Shown piece by piece: positions 28,513 through 38,450 of a stretch of 41,376 bases of DNA. Numbering within the stretch: position 1 is the stretch's first letter; every line of letters begins with the position of its first letter. The DNA is from Flavobacteriaceae bacterium (GTDB lineage Bacteria > Bacteroidota > Bacteroidia > Flavobacteriales > Flavobacteriaceae): contig JAUXGV010000004.1 in assembly GCA_030621915.1 (NCBI GenBank), positions 1-41,376 of the forward strand. The letters run 5' to 3'. The notes beneath the pieces were generated by a model, which saw only the letters and a list, made by a program, of their open reading frames with translations, was not told the origin of the DNA and made no database searches. The position numbers and the translations under genes were made by a program.

Positions 28513-30111
28513 GTGAAAACACATTACCTTAAAATAATTTACTCGACTCTATTATGTGTCTTATTTTTAACTAGTTACAATAATAAACCTGATGCATCAA
28601 TAGCAAAGGATGTATCAAAAATGCCAAATATTATTTATGTATTGGCTGATGATTTAGGTTATGGTGATATCAATACATTCAATCCTAATGGAAAAATAAA
28701 AACACCAAATATAGATGCCTTGGCAAGTGCAGGGATGAAATTTACAGATGCTCATACTTCTTCTGCGGTTTGTACCCCCACGCGGTACGGGATTTTAACG
28801 GGAAGGTATAATTGGCGAAGTAATTTAAAATCCGGTGTTCTTACAGGTAAATCGAATGCACTGATACCCACAAGTAGAAAGACAGTGGCCCGTTTACTGC
28901 AAGATAAAAACTACAATACCGCTTTTATTGGTAAATGGCACTTAGGGTGGGATTGGGCTCAAAAGGATGACGAAGAAAACCTTGGTCAAGGATGGAACCC
29001 TAAGGATTTTAGTAGTATCGACTTTTCAAAACCTGTGAAAAATTCACCCAATGATTTGGGTTTTAGCTATGCTTACGGACATTCAGGCTCCTTAGATATG
29101 GCGCCCTATGTTTATGTAGAAAATAGAATGCCCACACAAGTTCCAGATACAGTCACAGTTGATAAAGGGGCATATACCTGGTGGAGAGAAGGTCCTACTT
29201 CTAAAGATTTTATTCATGATGACGTAACTCCTAATTTTTTCAGGCGTTCTATTAAATATATTAAAGAAAAATCCAAAGAAGACAAACCCTTCTATTTATA
29301 TCTTGCATTGCCTTCGCCTCATACACCCATTTTACCCACAGAAGAATGGAAAGGAAAAAGCGGTTTAAATCCTTATGGTGATTTTGTGACTATGATTGAC
29401 GCTTATATGGGTCAATTGACCGAAGCCGTAAAAAATGCAGGTATTGAAGAAAATACAATGGTTATTTTTACCAGTGATAATGGTTGTTCGCCTCAAGCTA
29501 ATTTTGAAGTTTTGGCCGAAAAAGGACATGATCCGAGTGGTGTTTTTAGAGGTCACAAAGCCGATATCTTTGAAGGCGGCCATCGGGTTCCATTTATAGT
29601 AAAATGGCCTGCCAAAATTAAAGCCAATTCTGTTTCAAACAAAACGATTTGTACCACAGATTTTTTTGCCACTTGTGCTGATATCATCAAGACAGAATTA
29701 AATGCAAATGAAGGAGAAGATAGTTTTTCCATGTTATCTTTGTTTAAAAATCCCAATACAACTGATTATTTAAGAGAAGCAACCGTACATCATTCTATTA
29801 ATGGGAGTTTTGCCATTCGTAAAGACAATTGGAAATTAATATTTTGTCCTGGATCAGGAGGATGGAGTGATCCAAAACCCAAATCAGAATTAATTGCTGA
29901 ATTACCTAAATTTCAATTATACAATTTATCAAGTGATCCGGAAGAGCAAATTAACCTTTACAAGAAGAACCCTGAAATTGTTAAAGAACTTAAATCATTA
30001 ATGGAAAAAACTATTAAAAATGGGAGAAGTACTGATGGGAAAATGGTCAAAAATGATCCTGGATTTAAAAATGTTTGGCAGCAATTAAATGTATTCGATA
30101 TAAAACAATAA
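28513..30111 (+). CDS. Secreted sulfatase, S1 family
   Basis: MPNIIYVLADDLGYGDINTF; FGly motif CTPTRYGILTGRYNWRS; GKWHLGWDW. GTG start. Confidence 0.95.
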   Translation: MKTHYLKIIYSTLLCVLFLTSYNNKPDASIAKDVSKMPNIIYVLADDLGYGDINTFNPNGKIKTPNIDALASAGMKFTDAHTSSAVCTPTRYGILTGRYNWRSNLKSGVLTGKSNALIPTSRKTVARLLQDKNYNTAFIGKWHLGWDWAQKDDEENLGQGWNPKDFSSIDFSKPVKNSPNDLGFSYAYGHSGSLDMAPYVYVENRMPTQVPDTVTVDKGAYTWWREGPTSKDFIHDDVTPNFFRRSIKYIKEKSKEDKPFYLYLALPSPHTPILPTEEWKGKSGLNPYGDFVTMIDAYMGQLTEAVKNAGIEENTMVIFTSDNGCSPQANFEVLAEKGHDPSGVFRGHKADIFEGGHRVPFIVKWPAKIKANSVSNKTICTTDFFATCADIIKTELNANEGEDSFSMLSLFKNPNTTDYLREATVHHSINGSFAIRKDNWKLIFCPGSGGWSDPKPKSELIAELPKFQLYNLSSDPEEQINLYKKNPEIVKELKSLMEKTIKNGRSTDGKMVKNDPGFKNVWQQLNVFDIKQ

Positions 30112-30136
30112 AATAAATTAGTTAAAATTACTACAT

Positions 30137-30991
30137 ATGAAATTAATAAGATTTGGAGCCGAAGGACAAGAAAAACCTGGAGTTCAATTAGACAATGGAT
30201 CAAGAATAGATATATCTGCATTTGGACAGGATTTTGATGAAAATTTCTTTGGAAATGATGGTATTAAAAAATTAGGCAAATGGCTTAAAAGTAATCAACC
30301 GAATTGCCCCTTAGTTGACGAAAATATTCGACTAGGGGCTCCAATGACGCGTCCGTCAAAAATTGTATGCGTTGGTTTGAATTATGCACAACATGCAGCT
30401 GAATCGGGAATGGCGGTTCCTGAACACCCAGTATTATTCTTTAAATCTACCACAGCTATTGTAGGTCCTTTTGATGATATCATAATTCCAAAGGGAAGTA
30501 CAAAAACAGATTGGGAAGTGGAATTATCAATAGTTATTGGTAAAAAGGCTTCTTATGTCAATGAGGCTGATGCATTTGATCACATTGCAGGTTATGTATT
30601 GCATAATGATGTTAGTGAAAGAGCTTTTCAATTGGAATTATCCGGTCAATGGGTGAAGGGTAAAAGTTGTGATACTTTTGCTCCTATTGGTCCATTTATA
30701 GCCACTACTGATGAAATTAAAAATCCTAATAATTTAAACTTATGGTTGAAATTAAATGGTGAAATGATGCAAAATAGTAGCACCTCAGATTTTATATTTA
30801 ATGTACAACATGTTGTAAGTCATATCAGCCAGTTTATGACCTTATTACCCGGTGATATAATTTCTACCGGAACTCCTTTTGGCGTTGGTTTGGGATTAAC
30901 ACCACCTTTGTATCTTAAAGCAGGTGATGTGGTAGAGTTAGGAATTGAAGGTCTGGGTACTTCCAAACAACATGTAAAAGCATACGAATAA
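30137..30991 (+). CDS. Fumarylacetoacetate hydrolase family protein, probable 2,4-diketo-3-deoxy-L-fuconate hydrolase
   Basis: KIVCVGLNYAQHAAE, PVLFFKSTTAIVGP, DWEVELSIVIG, SERAFQ, LLPGDIISTGTPFGVG; context of fuconate dehydratase and SDR. Confidence 0.88.
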   Translation: MKLIRFGAEGQEKPGVQLDNGSRIDISAFGQDFDENFFGNDGIKKLGKWLKSNQPNCPLVDENIRLGAPMTRPSKIVCVGLNYAQHAAESGMAVPEHPVLFFKSTTAIVGPFDDIIIPKGSTKTDWEVELSIVIGKKASYVNEADAFDHIAGYVLHNDVSERAFQLELSGQWVKGKSCDTFAPIGPFIATTDEIKNPNNLNLWLKLNGEMMQNSSTSDFIFNVQHVVSHISQFMTLLPGDIISTGTPFGVGLGLTPPLYLKAGDVVELGIEGLGTSKQHVKAYE

Positions 30992-30998
30992 ATTAAAC

Positions 30999-33158
30999 AT
31001 GCAAAATGAAGATTTCAAATCAAGTATAATTCTCTTTTTTTTAATTTCTTTTTTTTCAATTTCCTGTTTTTCACAAGACTTAAATTGGAAAGAAATTCAA
31101 AATGGTATTTGGAAAGCTAGCGTTGGGGTTCCTGAATCGATAAGCTTGTTAAAAGCTGCCGATATTCAACCCAAAGTTGATGCTTTACAAAATCTTCCAA
31201 GTACTTCTTTTCCATTTTCAAAGGATAAAATTAGTGCAGAAGTTATTGATGGAAAGGTATATCTAAGATTTCCTCTTGAAAGAGAAGAACAGATTTATGG
31301 CTTGGGGTTAAATTTTAAAACCGTTCAGCAACGAGGAAGGATTATGCAATTGCATGTAGATCATTATGGTGGTAGAGATAATGGACGAACCCATGCGCCG
31401 GTTCCCTTTTATGTTTCTTCCAAAGGTTATGGAGTTTTGATTGATGCGGCTAGGTATATTACAGTTTATGCCGGAACTGCCGTCCGTGTAGATACTGATG
31501 ACCCTCCTGTTTTAAGAGATAGAAATACTGACAAACAATGGAAGGCGCAACCTTATTCTGATGCTGTGGAAATTTTGATTCCTGCCCAAGGGACAAACAT
31601 TTATGTTTATGGAGGATCCTCTCCCATGGAAGCTGTTCAGAGATACAATCTTTACAATGGTGGAGGTTATATTCCGCCCAAATGGGGATTGGGATTTACA
31701 CAACGGGTTCCAACACTTTATAGCGACGCTGATATTTTAAAAGAAGCCAGGGAGTTTGAGGATCATAATTTCCCTTTAGATTTTATAGGAGTTGAACCAG
31801 GATGGCAAAGTATGGCATATCCATGCACTTTTGAATGGGATAAAACCCGTTTTCCAGACCCCGAAAAGTTCAATAGTGATTTGAAGGCTCTGGGCGTTCG
31901 CTCAAATTTATGGTTGAATCCTTATGTTTCACCTATTGGCTCTTTATATCCAAAACTGAAAGACTTAACAGGATCACATACGGTTTGGAATGGTATCGTA
32001 CCCGATTTTACCATCAAAGAAACACGTGATATTTTCAAGAAACACTTTGTAGAAAACCATCTAAATTTTGGTGTAAGTGGTTATAAAATTGATGAAGTAG
32101 ATGGCTTTGATTCCTGGGTATGGCCAGATATTGCCACATTCCCATCAGGATATAGTGGTGAACAAATGAGGCAGGTTTATGGCTTGCTGGTTCAGGATAT
32201 GACAGGAAAATGGTTCAAGGAATTGAACCAGCGGACTTACGGTTTGGTAAGAGCTTCCAATGCAGGTGCCAGTGCTTTGCCATATGTAATTTATAATGAT
32301 TATTACAGCCATAGAGATTTTATCACAGCCTTGATCAACAGTAGTTTTATTGGGGTGTTATGGACACCAGAAGTTAGAGCCTCCAAAAGTGCTGAAGAAT
32401 GGGTACGCCGAATGCAATCGGTTTGTTTTTCGCCTATGGCCATGTTGAATGCCTGGGCTGATGGAACAAAACCCTGGTCTTTCCCAGAGGTAGAAACTGC
32501 GGTACGAGAAGTTGCTAATTTAAGAATGCAACTATTGCCTTATATTTATACCACTTTTTCACAATATCATTTTGAAGGGCTGCCTCCCTTTAGAGCCATG
32601 AATTTGGTTGAAGGATTTTTGCATCAACAAAAATCATCAGATGGAAAATTAGAATCTACAGATAACCCCTATGAAATAGCTGTTAAAAGTGAAATAAAAG
32701 ACCAGTATATGATGGGCGATGAACTATTGGTAGCGCCTATGTTTGCAGGTGAAACGGAAAGAAAAGTAATTTTACCTCAAGGAAAATGGTACGACTTTTA
32801 CAATGGAAAATATGTTGGGGAAAATGAAATTATTAGGGTATCTCCGGGAATAGAAAAAATCCCTTTATTTGTGAAAGACGGAGGAATCATTCCGATGAGA
32901 CCTGTAGAAAGACAGGCTCCAAAAGTTGGAGAAAAAGTAGAACTGATTATCAGACATTATGGAACAAGCAATGGGGATTTTGTTCTTTATGATGATGATG
33001 GAGTGAGTTTTGATTTTGAAAAAGGCGACTATTCAACAGTCAAAATATTGGTGAAAAAAGACAAAAAAGGGCAATTAAAAGGTGTTATTTCAAAACCTGA
33101 AAAAGGGAAACCCTATGGTTATCATAAAAAGGTGACCTGGGAGTTTATGACCAATTAA
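30999..33158 (+). CDS. GH31-family alpha-glycosidase (non-canonical active-site motifs, possibly alpha-galactosidase-like)
   Basis: EEQIYGLGLNFKTVQQRG, GGGYIPPKWGLGFTQR, GYKIDEVDGFD in the nucleophile region, RASNAGASALPYVIYNDYYSHRDF in the acid/base region; signal peptide. Confidence 0.88.
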   Translation: MQNEDFKSSIILFFLISFFSISCFSQDLNWKEIQNGIWKASVGVPESISLLKAADIQPKVDALQNLPSTSFPFSKDKISAEVIDGKVYLRFPLEREEQIYGLGLNFKTVQQRGRIMQLHVDHYGGRDNGRTHAPVPFYVSSKGYGVLIDAARYITVYAGTAVRVDTDDPPVLRDRNTDKQWKAQPYSDAVEILIPAQGTNIYVYGGSSPMEAVQRYNLYNGGGYIPPKWGLGFTQRVPTLYSDADILKEAREFEDHNFPLDFIGVEPGWQSMAYPCTFEWDKTRFPDPEKFNSDLKALGVRSNLWLNPYVSPIGSLYPKLKDLTGSHTVWNGIVPDFTIKETRDIFKKHFVENHLNFGVSGYKIDEVDGFDSWVWPDIATFPSGYSGEQMRQVYGLLVQDMTGKWFKELNQRTYGLVRASNAGASALPYVIYNDYYSHRDFITALINSSFIGVLWTPEVRASKSAEEWVRRMQSVCFSPMAMLNAWADGTKPWSFPEVETAVREVANLRMQLLPYIYTTFSQYHFEGLPPFRAMNLVEGFLHQQKSSDGKLESTDNPYEIAVKSEIKDQYMMGDELLVAPMFAGETERKVILPQGKWYDFYNGKYVGENEIIRVSPGIEKIPLFVKDGGIIPMRPVERQAPKVGEKVELIIRHYGTSNGDFVLYDDDGVSFDFEKGDYSTVKILVKKDKKGQLKGVISKPEKGKPYGYHKKVTWEFMTN

Positions 33159-33196
33159 ATCAGCATTTGAATCTTTTAATTTAAAAAAAACAACCT

Positions 33197-35629
33197 ATGT
33201 TAAAATTGGACAAAATAATTTATGCCATAAGCTTAATACTAATTCTTAGTTGTAGTAAGGACAATTTAAATTCATTTTCCACCAAGACCTTCAAAATTGA
33301 ACTTAATAATCGTGGAGAAATTAATAGTCTTGAAGATTTTAAACTACAAAAAGAATATAATTATCAGGAAGGTACGACCTCTCTCTTAGCCATTCAAATA
33401 AACGGTAAATTGGAATATCCCGGAGAAATGAAATTTCGAGAGCAAGATAGTTTGATTATTTTTATCTATCCTGAAAACGCCATTACAGCTCATATTAAAA
33501 TTTCGAATAAAAATGACTATTTAACCTTTGAATTGATCGAATTATCTGACGTTTCAAAAGTAGAACTCGTTACTTGGGGTCCGATAAAGACTACTATTAA
33601 AGAAACTATAGGGGAAACTGTTGGTGTTGTAAGAAATAAACAATTTTCAATGGGTATTCAAGCTTTAAACCCAAGAACTTTAGGTGGTTTTCCTACTCCA
33701 GATGATGATGCACCTTCTTACAATATTTTTGGAACAACCAGTTTGGTGGATGTTTCAGATTCTTTAAATATTTTATACAGAGGACATACAGCCTACCCCA
33801 GAGATTATGGGAGTTCAATCCAAGCGTATACTAGAAATAGGTCTCAAGAAAGAGTCATTTCTAATTTAAATCATGATAAATATGTGGCTCCATCTTTTAA
33901 AGATGACGGTGTAATTGGTTCAAAAATAGCTTTATTCGGATGTAAGCCAGAAGAAGTTTTAAATACTATTGAAAAAATTGAGTTAAACGAAGGCTTACCA
34001 CATCCCATGCTAAACGGTATATGGGCAAAAAGAGCCAAAGAGGCTACATCTGCATATCTAATTCAAGGATTTAATACCGATAATATTGATGATGCTATTG
34101 AACTAACAAAACGTGCAGGATTAAAATATGTTTATCAAGGAGGGCCTTTTGAAAATTGGGGGCAATTTGATCTAAAAGAAAAACAATTCCCAAATAATTG
34201 GGAAAGCATGAAAGAATGTGTTGATAAAGCAGAAAAACAAGGAATTAAAGTTGGGTTACATACACTCTCAAATTTTATAACTACAAATGACTCATACGTA
34301 ACCCCGATTCCAGATAAAAGATTGGCAAAAGTTGGGGCAAGTAAATTAACAAAAGAAATTAATGCTACCGATAAGAATATAGAAATTCAAGATCCAACAT
34401 ATTTCAATCAAATGAAAAATAACAGTCTTCATGCCGTGGTTATTGGAGACGAAATAATCCGTTATGAAAGCGTATCAGAATCTGCGCCGTGGACATTATT
34501 GAATTGTGAAAGAGGTGCTTTTAAAACCATTTCTAAAAGTCATGCTAAAGAAATTAAAATCGAAAAGTTAATAGATCATGCTTATAAAACTTTTTTAAGC
34601 AATCCTGAATTAACCGTGGAAATGGCTACAACATTAGCAAACTTATACAATGAAACGGGATTAAAACAAATTTCTTTCGATGGGCTTGAAGGAAACTTGT
34701 CCACTGGATTGGGAGCTTACGGAGAATTATTTATGACCAAAACGTGGTACGACCAGTTAAAGCCAGCCATAAAAAATGACTTTTTAATGGATGCCAGTAA
34801 ACCTGGGCATTTTTTCTGGCATATGTTTACGCGTATGAATTGGGGAGAACCTTGGTATGCCGGCTTTAGAGAAAGTCAGACTTCATACCGCATACTAAAT
34901 CAAGATTATTTTAGACGGAATTATATCCCTTCTATGCTTGGTTGGTTTAGTATGAAAGACAATACTAGTTTAGAAGATATAGAATGGATGTTGGCAAGAA
35001 GTGCGGCTTTTGATGCCGGTTATGCTTTGGTTACTTCTAATACACTTGTCGAAAAAAATGGATTTGGAAATGAAATTTTGGAAAAAATAAAGCAATGGGA
35101 ACTTGCAAGGATGGGTAAAGCCTTTACATCCGAACAAAAGAAAAGAATGGAAAACATCAAAGCCGAATTTACTTTGGAAACTATCTCCGAAGGAAAATGG
35201 AATTTAATACCCTATCATGTACAACGATTTGAGCATAAACTCATCATTCGTCAACCTGGAGAACCCGTATGGTCTACCTTTTACTTCACTAATACCTATG
35301 AAAAACAGCCATTGCAGTTTATTTTAACAACAACTAATAAAAGTTCAGCTTCCAATTTATTTATTGAAATTGATGATTTTAAGAAAATTGATTTAGATAT
35401 TACTCTTGAACCAGGCGAGAATCTAAAATATGAGGGCGGGAAGGAAGTTGTTTTATACGATAAATCATGGAATCGGTTGGAATCTATACGAATAGATCCT
35501 GACAAATTCAATCTAACAAAAGGAAGCCACAAAATCAAAATTGATTGTACATTTGATGACACCGAAAATTCCAGTTTAAAATTAGAATTAAAGACAATTG
35601 GTTTGCCTGAATTGATTTCCTTAAATTAA
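33197..35629 (+). CDS. Secreted lipoprotein, putative (beta/alpha)8 glycoside hydrolase of unassigned family
   Basis: Lipobox LILSC; barrel-like segments (AGLKYVYQGGPFENWGQF, GIKVGLHTLSNFI, ETGLKQISFDGLEG), embedded 'IGDEIIRYESV...WTLLNCERGAFKT' subdomain, operon context. Confidence 0.6.
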   Translation: MLKLDKIIYAISLILILSCSKDNLNSFSTKTFKIELNNRGEINSLEDFKLQKEYNYQEGTTSLLAIQINGKLEYPGEMKFREQDSLIIFIYPENAITAHIKISNKNDYLTFELIELSDVSKVELVTWGPIKTTIKETIGETVGVVRNKQFSMGIQALNPRTLGGFPTPDDDAPSYNIFGTTSLVDVSDSLNILYRGHTAYPRDYGSSIQAYTRNRSQERVISNLNHDKYVAPSFKDDGVIGSKIALFGCKPEEVLNTIEKIELNEGLPHPMLNGIWAKRAKEATSAYLIQGFNTDNIDDAIELTKRAGLKYVYQGGPFENWGQFDLKEKQFPNNWESMKECVDKAEKQGIKVGLHTLSNFITTNDSYVTPIPDKRLAKVGASKLTKEINATDKNIEIQDPTYFNQMKNNSLHAVVIGDEIIRYESVSESAPWTLLNCERGAFKTISKSHAKEIKIEKLIDHAYKTFLSNPELTVEMATTLANLYNETGLKQISFDGLEGNLSTGLGAYGELFMTKTWYDQLKPAIKNDFLMDASKPGHFFWHMFTRMNWGEPWYAGFRESQTSYRILNQDYFRRNYIPSMLGWFSMKDNTSLEDIEWMLARSAAFDAGYALVTSNTLVEKNGFGNEILEKIKQWELARMGKAFTSEQKKRMENIKAEFTLETISEGKWNLIPYHVQRFEHKLIIRQPGEPVWSTFYFTNTYEKQPLQFILTTTNKSSASNLFIEIDDFKKIDLDITLEPGENLKYEGGKEVVLYDKSWNRLESIRIDPDKFNLTKGSHKIKIDCTFDDTENSSLKLELKTIGLPELISLN

Positions 35630-35634
35630 AAGCC

Positions 35635-38436
35635 ATGTCAAATAAAACGATTCAAAGCAAAACAAAAGTATTTCTGATTTTACTATTTGGGATTAGTCTA
35701 ACATCAATTGCACAACAATATGTTAACCTTTCAGAAATGGAAGTTTCGTTAGGTCAACAAACTTATAGCGCACCTGCTGTTAATAAATCAGCTTCTGGAG
35801 AAAAATTGTCTATCGCAGGAACTAAATTTTTAAATGGAGTTGGAGTTTATTCCAAGTCCGTGATAAAAATTAAGAATCACGGGGGCCACACATTTACAGC
35901 AACTATTGGCGTGAATGATTCGAAAATTGACTATAATTCTGAGGCGATTAAAACAATTCCTTTAACAGATGGCAAACGTATGTTTTATCATGTTACCGAA
36001 ACTAAAAAACAGTTTTTAGGAGTTGAAGGTGCTGATGGAAAAATTGATGCCGGAAGCGTTGTTTTTAAAGTTCTACACAAAGGCAAAGAAGTTTTTAATA
36101 GTGGAATCATGAAACAAGGTGATCCTGCCAAAGAAATAAATCTAAAAGTAAAAGGGGGCGTTTTAGAATTGGTTGTAGAAGATGCGGGTGATGGTGTAAG
36201 TGGTGATAATGCCATTTGGGCCAATGCTAAATTAATATATTTTGAAGTGTCACCGGTTATTGTTGCAGGGAACTTTAAAGGAGAAATTCCTGAACAATCA
36301 AGTGAAGTTAAAAATAAGTTGACAAAACTAATCAATGAATTACCAGAAATACAATTGCCTTTGGAGCAACCGGATTATGATTGGTTGGTAAACAATGACA
36401 AGGCAGTGACAAGTGTTTATAAAACAAATACTGGGAAAGATATTGTAATAAGTAACGGCTTAATTGCACGTGTTTTTCGTTTGACTCCTAACCTGGCTAC
36501 TATTGACTATATCAATCAAATGACGGGTGAAAGTTTATTGCGCAGTGTATCTAATGAAGGAACTTTAACGATTGATGGAAAAGAGTATCCCATTGGTGGA
36601 TTAAGCAAACAACCGGAATATGGGTACACACTTATGAAATGGGTGGATGAACTTAAGGCGGCTGAAAATTCATTTATGATCGAAAACTTTGAAATAAAAG
36701 AAGTGTCTGAAAGAATGGATTGGAAACGAGTTCGCTGGTCTTCAAATGATAAAGCACCTACTGGTAAAGAATTGATATTTACGCTTTCAAAAGATGGAAT
36801 TGTTGTAAAAGTTCATTTTGTATTGTATGATGGGATTCCAACATTGAGTAAATGGATAGAAATTTATAACGAATCTGATATAATTGTTCAGTTGAATAAG
36901 TTTAAAATTGAGCAGTTAGCGATGGTTGAAGGTGAGAATTTGGTAAAAACTCCAAGTCATTGGACCAAGCCAAATATTCATTTCCAAAGTGATTATGCCT
37001 TTGGCGGTATGCAGCAAAAACCATCTGACCAAACTACCTACTGGGAAAAAGACCCTCGATACACCTCTCAAACAAACTATCCGTTAAACTTGCCTTGCTT
37101 GTTGGAAATTAAGCTACCTATTGGACCAGATACTGGAATTCCTGTAGGAAAATCCTTAACAACTTTTAGAGTTTGGGAAACACCTATGGATAGTAAAGAA
37201 GAAGAACGCGTTGGATTGTTTAAAAGAAAATTATATCGTACCATTTCTCCTTGGACTACAGAAAATCCGATGTTTTTACATTTAACCTCTACAGATCCAG
37301 AGGTAATTAAAAGAGCCGTAGATCAATGTGCCGAAACTGGCTATGAAATGATCATCTTGAGTTTTGGTAGTGGTTTGAACATGGAAAAAGAAGATGAGGA
37401 TTATTATAACAGATTTAGAGAATATCGGGAGTATGCAAATTCAAAAGGTATCGAATTAGGTGGGTATTCTTTGTTGTCAAGTCGTTGGATTAGTGACGAG
37501 GTAGATGTGATCAATCCAAAAACAGGCAAAAGAGGCGGGATGATTTTTGGGTCTTCTCCCTGTTTAAGTAGTGAATGGGGAACTAACTATTTTAGAAAGG
37601 TTAAAACATTCTACGAAAAAACAGGGATGCAAGTTTTTGAAAATGACGGTTCATATCCAGGAAATGTTTGTGCTTCAACAACGCATGCCCACCATGATGG
37701 TTTGGAAGATTCTCAATGGAAGCAATTCGCTCAAATTCAAGGCTTGTATAAATGGATGCGATCTGAAGGAATTTATATGAATGTACCTGATTTTTATTTA
37801 ATGTCTGGGACCAACAAAACTGGAATTGGCTATAGAGAAGTGAACTGGTCGTTGCCCAGAGATCGCCAGCTAATGTTGGGTCGCCAAAACATTTATGATG
37901 GATTGTGGGACAGAATTCCGAGCATGAACTGGACATTTGTGCCCTTAACACAATATCATGGCGGCGGAGCAGCAGCAACTATGGAACCTTTAAATGATCA
38001 TTTGGTGGACTATGAAAACCAAATGATGCAAAATTATGGATCGGGAACTCAGGCTTGTTATAGAGGCCCAAGATTATATGATACGGAGGAAACAAAACAA
38101 TTGGTTATTAAAGTAGTTGACTGGTATAAAAAATATCGCAATATCTTAAACAGTGATATTGTTCACTTAAGACGCCCTTCTGGAAAAGATTGGGATGGGT
38201 TTTTACATGTAAATCCTGAATTAAAAGAAAAAGGCCTTGCTATGATTTTTAATCCCACAGATCAGGAAATGGAAAGAACCATCGAATTACCAATGTATTA
38301 TACCGGAATTTCCGATGAAACTTCCATAAGGATCAAAGAAGGAAATATAAAAAAATATAAATTATCACGAGATTATAAAATAAAAATAGATCTTAGCATC
38401 CCCGCCAATTCTTATACTTGGCTGGTTATTGAATAA
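35635..38436 (+). CDS. Secreted protein with N-terminal NPCBM-like domain and GH-D-clan-like (alpha-galactosidase-like) catalytic region
   Basis: N-terminal YVNLSEMEVSLGQQTYSAPAVNKSASGEKLSIAGTKFLNGVGVYSKSVI (NPCBM-like); beta-supersandwich-like middle; barrel motif GMQVFENDGSYPGN; GYREVNWSLPRDRQ. Confidence 0.65.
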   Translation: MSNKTIQSKTKVFLILLFGISLTSIAQQYVNLSEMEVSLGQQTYSAPAVNKSASGEKLSIAGTKFLNGVGVYSKSVIKIKNHGGHTFTATIGVNDSKIDYNSEAIKTIPLTDGKRMFYHVTETKKQFLGVEGADGKIDAGSVVFKVLHKGKEVFNSGIMKQGDPAKEINLKVKGGVLELVVEDAGDGVSGDNAIWANAKLIYFEVSPVIVAGNFKGEIPEQSSEVKNKLTKLINELPEIQLPLEQPDYDWLVNNDKAVTSVYKTNTGKDIVISNGLIARVFRLTPNLATIDYINQMTGESLLRSVSNEGTLTIDGKEYPIGGLSKQPEYGYTLMKWVDELKAAENSFMIENFEIKEVSERMDWKRVRWSSNDKAPTGKELIFTLSKDGIVVKVHFVLYDGIPTLSKWIEIYNESDIIVQLNKFKIEQLAMVEGENLVKTPSHWTKPNIHFQSDYAFGGMQQKPSDQTTYWEKDPRYTSQTNYPLNLPCLLEIKLPIGPDTGIPVGKSLTTFRVWETPMDSKEEERVGLFKRKLYRTISPWTTENPMFLHLTSTDPEVIKRAVDQCAETGYEMIILSFGSGLNMEKEDEDYYNRFREYREYANSKGIELGGYSLLSSRWISDEVDVINPKTGKRGGMIFGSSPCLSSEWGTNYFRKVKTFYEKTGMQVFENDGSYPGNVCASTTHAHHDGLEDSQWKQFAQIQGLYKWMRSEGIYMNVPDFYLMSGTNKTGIGYREVNWSLPRDRQLMLGRQNIYDGLWDRIPSMNWTFVPLTQYHGGGAAATMEPLNDHLVDYENQMMQNYGSGTQACYRGPRLYDTEETKQLVIKVVDWYKKYRNILNSDIVHLRRPSGKDWDGFLHVNPELKEKGLAMIFNPTDQEMERTIELPMYYTGISDETSIRIKEGNIKKYKLSRDYKIKIDLSIPANSYTWLVIE

Positions 38437-38450
38437 TACAATCCTTGATT

